From Siphonodentalium dalli (Eukaryota > Mollusca > Scaphopoda > Gadilida > Siphonodentaliidae): a stretch of DNA of 64,000 nucleotides. The stretch is taken from NCBI GenBank assembly GCA_032622095.1, contig CP136062.1, positions 160,516,875 through 160,580,874 on the forward strand. Reading direction: 5' to 3'. Each line of letters starts with the position of its first letter. Position 1 is the stretch's first letter. The notes beneath the pieces were generated by a model. It ran no database searches and was not told the origin of the DNA. It saw only the letters and a list, made by a program, of their open reading frames with translations. The translations under genes and the position numbers were made by a program. Below, piece after piece: positions 58,676 through 64,000 of the stretch.

Positions 58676-59167
58676 AAAGGAGTCTTCAGAGGAATCTGCT
58701 GCAACTATACTGTGTGTCAGGCAACTATGTACAGTGAAATACATGCAATAATACTCAGACTGAGGCACTGACTATCCTTCCTGTCCATTGTGTTAAATGC
58801 ACAGCCCTCAAAATTAGCTACACAGAAGGAAATACAACAAAAGGTGTGCACTCGCGTGCTAGCATACCCCCCACCGTGGCAAATTCAACCCGCATTATCC
58901 GTAAACCCAACAAAAAAGATTTTAAAGAAAAATTTGGATTAATAATATCGATACAGCATCCACAAAAAATCCCAAAATTTTCAAAGTCAAAATAAGTCGA
59001 AAATGAAGTGTAATGTTAGGAAAAACAGTCCGAGCCAACCCTGAGCTGCATAATGTAGAGAGTGTGTTGAGAGAAGCATGTATACCAAAAATCATATTTG
59101 TTAAAGTTATTAAGTCGGACAGAATTTTCCAAGTCAAAATAAGCGAAAAGTAAGGAGTATTAAACTT

Positions 59168-59750
59168 AAACGAGAGGCCGGTCACGATCGGCAGATGACG
59201 TTAACCCATCCCTTGGCAATAGTAAATTACTATGATCGGAATCATAAATGAGAGTTTTGGTGTTGAATTATAGAGTATACTGTTATGTACTATTAGAGAC
59301 AAATGTACATAACACAAACTATTGGAACTTATGGGTCACTCGCATTTATATAAGAGAATGCACTGGTACAGCCTTGGGTTAAATGTGAAAGGTGGCCTGG
59401 ACATGGAATACTTGGGTTAAGAGAGTCCAATTTAAGTTTACAATAATAATGTATCAAATTCTACCAACAATATAGTCTACAGATAAGCCACCTCACTGCT
59501 GACCCATTAATATCTATTATATAGCAGAGTTGTCAACAAATCACAAGAATTGTTTATGTTGAACACTGACTTCTCTATTAAACCAATATCAATTATAATG
59601 ACCTCAGACCATCTGAAGATATCACTCTACAGCACAGATGTCCAAGTCTACTGTTAATACCATGTGATGTTTATTGTTGAATCTTTATTTTAAATTAGAT
59701 ACCATAGCTTTCTTTATCAGATTATTTGCACATCAATTGGCATAAGACTG
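59168..59750 (+). repeat. ~540-bp dispersed repeat, copy 2
   Basis: Same orientation and order as 20021-20545, with a few insertions (for example an extra TACTATTAGAGA near 59288). It is followed at 59768-59870 by three short direct repeats of TTCAAGGGTTTTCAAGGA. Confidence 0.6.
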
Positions 59751-59887
59751 CAGGGTTCCTGCACCTATTTTCATATGAAATTCAAGGGTTTTCAAGGAGT
59801 GTAGGGGGCCAAAATTCAAGGGTTTTCAAGGAGGCATATACTCAAATTTCAAGGGTTTTCAAGGACAGTCATGTGTCAATATGTAAA

Positions 59888-60090
59888 TACCCCGCTGGAC
59901 AAAACAAGTGTCCATTGACACCGCGGTGTATTTGCCGTTCAGCCGCGGTGTCAGAGTTTGTAACTGCAGTTGAGCACCGCGACCGAACAGCAAGTACACT
60001 GCGGCCGAATGGCAAGTTCACTGCGGCCGAACGACATCTACCCTTGCGGCCGAATGACATGTACACCAAGGTTAGATTTCTGGTTTGTAT
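59888..60090. mobile_element. Left part of the TACCCCGCTGGACAA element
   Basis: It matches 27565-27900 with an internal deletion (TACCCCGCTGGACAAAACAA, then CGAATGGCAAGTTCACTGCG and TTAGATTTCTGGTTTG). The right end is missing; sequence then turns into CGGTATTGATA/CCGATACCG repeats up to 60210. Confidence 0.6.
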
Positions 60091-60822
60091 CGTCTTTTTT
60101 AAAATCAATACCGAAAATTCGGTATTGATAGTTTTGATTCGGTATGGTAAATCGGTATTACGCCGATACCGATACCGCACAGTAAATACCGAGTACCGCC
60201 CATCTCTAAACAATATTTAAATTTATATTAGCTCAGACACCTACCAGAACGTGTGTATAATTCTGTAATTATTTAATCCAAAAATCCAGTAAGAAAACAT
60301 GTTGACAAAACATCGTTAAATGGCCGAAGTAGGGAGGAGCTAACATCACATGACTACGTGCAAATTACTGCGCATGGAAATGTCACCGAACATGATTCTG
60401 CAACCTGCATGACTGTATCAGGAAGTTAACAGTATGCATGTGTAACAAATTGGAATTAGTTGTAAAAACTACACGCATGCGCAGATTGTAGTTACCCTCA
60501 ACTTGAATTATATCAGGCTACATGAATTGTACTCTCAATGTGAACGCATGTGATTACCTTGACATGTGCACGGGGAAATTCATGAAATGATGGGTCACAT
60601 GCAATGATCGACAAACACACGACATGTCAGTGTTTACGTAAGTACTGTTATTTGTCGGATTTTAAGGATAAATGACATGTAGGTGAGTGGATGGTTTCAC
60701 ACTTGTATTAGTGTTTAGTTGATAAATACATGTGCGTTGGTCATAATTGTTACTTTTATAAGTTTTATTGAAAATCTACTCGCTTATAAGTTATAGCGTT
60801 TATCTGTATCTGTAGTTGTTAC

Positions 60823-60866
60823 GTCCTAGTGACCAAAGCTGGCTTTTACAGGACGGTCACTAGGAC
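60823..60866. repeat. 12-bp stem hairpin GTCCTAGTGACC
   Basis: GTCCTAGTGACC at 60823 is exactly complemented by GGTCACTAGGAC at 60855-60866 across a 20-base loop. The surrounding 60210-62000 region has no gene or repeat I can support; an 86-codon frame at 61791-62051 is not convincing. Confidence 0.55.
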
Positions 60867-62008
60867 CACAGGAGCTTGGAATTTGGTCAAAACCCCTCTT
60901 TTATTGGCAGAACCACCACCCGGGACCATAGGTCACGGAAGGAACGAAACACGAATTTGTTGCCACCCATTTTGAACTCAACTGTATTCCTACAAAAAAT
61001 ATATTTTCACTAAAAACTTTTGGTACCTCTTACACCTTAGATGCCAATCTACAACATTCCATAGGTATATTTTTCCAGTTCTTCGAAAACCTCACTTTAT
61101 TTCGGTAATGTATTGTAAATTCACCAACGAACACAAATCTGCGACACCTCCATCACCCGTTCTAGAATCTGAATGACAAATGGCACAAAACCATTTTTCC
61201 GGAATAACAAAGTCGGAACGAAATAAAATCGAAACCTAAATTTAAAGTCCGCGAAATTCAAAAATATTTGAAAGTGCGTGCGGTTTTCGAACTTAGGCGC
61301 CAGAAAACTTAAATCAGTTTATGTTTGCGTCATACTATGCGCGTTTTTGATGATCTTATCCTGTTGTTTTGTGTATTTTCTTGAAATTTTTTGTATTTGT
61401 CTGTCTGCTGTTATCATCTGATGAAAATGACGACTGTCCAAGAAGATATTCTTCATTTGACTGAATGGTAATTTGTACAAATATTTCATATATAATTTAT
61501 TTCTATTTATGGCACGACCACGTGGTATTGTTTTTTTCTTCTTGTTTTATGTTCGTTATGTACCGGTAGGCCTACATGTATATGTACTACTTGACTTTGT
61601 AATGCTACTGGTTGCAATTATTGGTCATAAGGGGACCAAAAATCTCTCTCTCTCCCCCCTCTCTCTCTGAATAACTAGTTTATAAATTTGTGTTAGTGAT
61701 AAACTCGCTAACATAAATTTTATGTAATAAGCAACTATAAGTATTGTTAACTGCACCGGTACCAGGATCTATAAATAGTATACGTCACTCGTGAGTCGTA
61801 ACGAATCAGCACCAAAACTCTTAAAAGAATGGCTTTATGCATATTATATAGCCTGTGCTCATGAATTGGAAATTCAATTTTTAAATTCAAGACAGCTAGC
61901 CACCATCGGCATTGATTTTCTCAAAATCAAAAATACCAAAAAAATATTAATAACATTACTTAATGTAACTTTCGCTGATGGGGTCATTGTCACAAGGCTC
62001 CGCGATCC

Positions 62009-62090
62009 GATCACATTCGTAGCCAGGTTTTTTAATCGATCACAAATGTAGCCAGCTTTTCTATGGCGATCACATTCGTAGCCAGCTTTT
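62009..62090 (+). repeat. ~33-bp tandem repeat, three copies
   Basis: GATCACATTCGTAGCCAG-type units followed by TTTT occur three times in order. They precede a GTGCTGGGCGATATGACGAT segment at 62119, which resembles ends of widespread animal hAT MITEs. Confidence 0.6.
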
Positions 62091-62261
62091 CATATTCAGG
62101 CGAGCCCCAATGAATAGTGCTGGGCGATATGACGATATATCGGGTATAGCCGGTTTTCATTTTGATATCGTCAATAATATCGTCTGAAATAAAAATATCG
62201 TAATACCGTCCCAAGTTATAATATTCTCCATGTACAGACCTTCTCAAAAGTAATGGCCCTT

Positions 62262-62440
62262 CCGACCGCGTTGGAGTAACGTTACGACCGCGTTGATCCA
62301 ACGCGGTCGTAATGTTACTCCAACGCGGTCGTAACGTTACTCTCAACGCGGTCGAGGAAACCGTCAACGCAACATAACGCGGTCGGCATGACCACCAACA
62401 CAACAAACGCGGTCGAGATAACCGTCAACGCAACAAACGA
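62262..62440. repeat. AACGCGGTCG palindrome and array
   Basis: A ~68-bp near-perfect palindrome is centred near 62296 (GACCGCGTTG-ATC-CAACGCGGTC). It is followed by five further AACGCGGTCG-type words spaced 20-40 bp apart, each within AACCGTCAACGCAACA-like sequence. The word recurs at 63987-63995 by the window edge. No coding function is inferred. Nothing else was found in 62441-64000. Confidence 0.75.
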
Positions 62441-64000
62441 GGTCGGGAGAATAGCTTCTATCTATCTACTTGATACTCAATCGCCCTCAATTTGCTGAAG
62501 ATTATGTGGAGCTTATCAACTGTAATAATAATTATTGAATAACATTGTAAACAAGAACTTTGAGACATGAACTCATTTTATTAAAAAAACATTAAATTGA
62601 AAAGAGAAAATGAACGACGCCACCAATTTTAGTTTCATACAATTTTCTGATAGGAAACAGAACGAAGTGTTGTAATCAATCGAGACGGTGACCGTGTGTT
62701 TGGCTTGGGTGATGCATGATTTATTGGTGATGTTTTACATTTACATTTATAATTTTTCTAAAAAAAAAAGAAGAAAAAAAATGCAGATCACATCGATTGC
62801 GCTGCACGAATTAATAGAGATGCAATTGAGTTTTCTAACAAACAAAAAACTTTGAGTTCACGTCGCAATGTACATGTACGTGTATTCTTTGAATATTTAA
62901 TATTCAGCGTCACCTCCTAATAAAGGTCATAATAACCTGTACGCCAAGGGTCCAATGTCATTTGAAATCTTCGTGAGGGTACGATAAACACACATCTACA
63001 TTTACACGCACGTTCGTAATTGATACATGGATATACATGTACAGTGATGCAAATAATTTAGAATATTAATTAGCCATGTGTTGTGAAATACATGTAAAAC
63101 AAACAGCGCATAGATTTTGTTACCAGTGATTTGTCACTTTAACCAACAGACCGCGGATCAAAAGCATGCCGCGAATGATTGACAGCGATGTCAATAGACG
63201 CAAATACAATACGGGGCATGTCTTCGGTAAAGTTGGAAGTGATACCCTGACATTGTGACTCAAACGGAATTCTCGATTGAAAACGTGCTGTCATAACTTC
63301 GTCGGTTTTGATTGGCTAGTGACCACTCGATGAAGTCTTGTTCAGGTGTTACTTAATTCATTGATGATGAAATAACGAAATCATTCGTAGTCAATGGTGC
63401 CTCGAAGAGACCAACAATGTATAATCCGCTATTGTGTAGGCATGCAGCATATGATAAATATTAACTTTCTTTTTACCGTAGGATATCATATATAAGTTGA
63501 ATAATTTTGTTAAATTCAGTTTTTTTTTCACCGGAATTAAATCACTGCAATTCAATTATTTATTTGTCTTCATCAAATATTTGAAAACAATGTACAATGT
63601 ACATTTGAAGATCCAAGCGCCGTCCGACGCAGTAGATACCAAATTAGACAAATTTTTTTTTTTTCTAGATTTCCGGGTTATAAAAGAAAACTTTAATATA
63701 CATGTAGTCACCATCAATTATTATGTCACATAAATCGCAAAAAAAAACACACAAATGTCCACCGTTTTATTATCGATCTATATTTACATATGTTTGTGGT
63801 TTTACATTGAAAACGAGTACAAACTATCATAATTTAAACGCTCTTTATTACATACCACATTTCGGTGTAAACATGGACGCTCTTTATTAGAAGCGACAAT
63901 TTGAATTTTTTTGCAAGACTGACAACAAGTGAGTTAAATGTATTCTCTTGAAAGCCGATATCTAGTCATCAAAACCTCATATAATAAACGCGGTCAAGTT

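Noticed and set aside
59869-60220. Frames of 114-164 codons on both strands
   Set aside because: They cover the GC-rich TIR element and the CCGATACC repeats and parallel the frame at 27552-27896, which is the same repeat.
56084-64000. Search for the LSM14 start exon (Met plus first half of the LSm domain)
   Set aside because: No minus-strand stretch resembling the conserved YIGSKISLISKAEIRYEG string was seen, so I do not place a start in this window.
1-64000. CRISPR array, bacterial operons, rRNA or tRNA genes
   Set aside because: Tandem repeats here lack the repeat-spacer pattern, introns and MITEs show a eukaryotic genome, and no cloverleaf or rRNA stretch was recognised.

Overview
This is eukaryotic genomic DNA. 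Introns are long, the background is AT-rich, most of the window is made of dispersed and tandem repeats, and no bacterial gene layout is present. Repeat style points to a mollusc, most likely a bivalve: degenerate tandem blocks of roughly 150-190 bp that end in GACGGACGG runs, non-autonomous Helitrons carrying a tandem core, many palindromic MITEs, and frequent TACATGTA-like words. That placement is inference from style; no taxon marker gene is present.

The one gene that can be assembled with confidence is an LSM14 (RAP55 / trailer hitch family) RNA-granule protein on the minus strand. Its exons run from 56083 down to at least 29378. Reading 5' to 3', they encode the second part of the LSm domain (55914-56083), a Pro/Gln linker (52781-52940), a short cassette-like exon (46236-46331), its long paralogue (37692-38084), the FDF box (36462-36644), the FFD box (35082-35235), the TFG box with RGG repeats (31092-31279) and an aromatic tail exon (29378-29457). 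All these exons have AG/GT borders and compatible phases. The start exon is not in the window as far as I can see, so it probably lies beyond position 64000. The final stop codon is not certain. Other coding evidence is thinner: a C2H2 zinc-finger exon at the left edge (minus), an isolated 228-bp open exon with good splice sites at 17901-18128 (minus, function unknown), and a frameshifted low-complexity ORF pair at 15.9-16.7 kb (plus).

Layout: 0-0.3 kb zinc-finger exon; 1.35-6.28 kb one giant inverted repeat; 6.5-7.4 kb a head-to-tail Helitron run; 7.8-8.8 kb two MITEs; 10-11.5 kb a tandem block; 12.6-13.4 kb decayed repeats; 15.8-18.4 kb possible exons and pseudogene; 19-28 kb MITEs and dispersed repeats; 29.4-56.1 kb the LSM14 gene, whose introns are packed with piggyBac-like TTAA elements, hAT elements, nested Helitrons, hairpin repeats and a minisatellite; 56.1-64 kb more repeats, presumably the first intron or upstream region.

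The most notable points are the duplicated LSM14 exon pair carrying the same SPT..QGVQT motif, a ~60-bp hairpin module that recurs inside several otherwise different MITE families, Helitrons arranged head to tail and inserted inside such a MITE, and a ~5-kb inverted repeat with near-identical outer arms.
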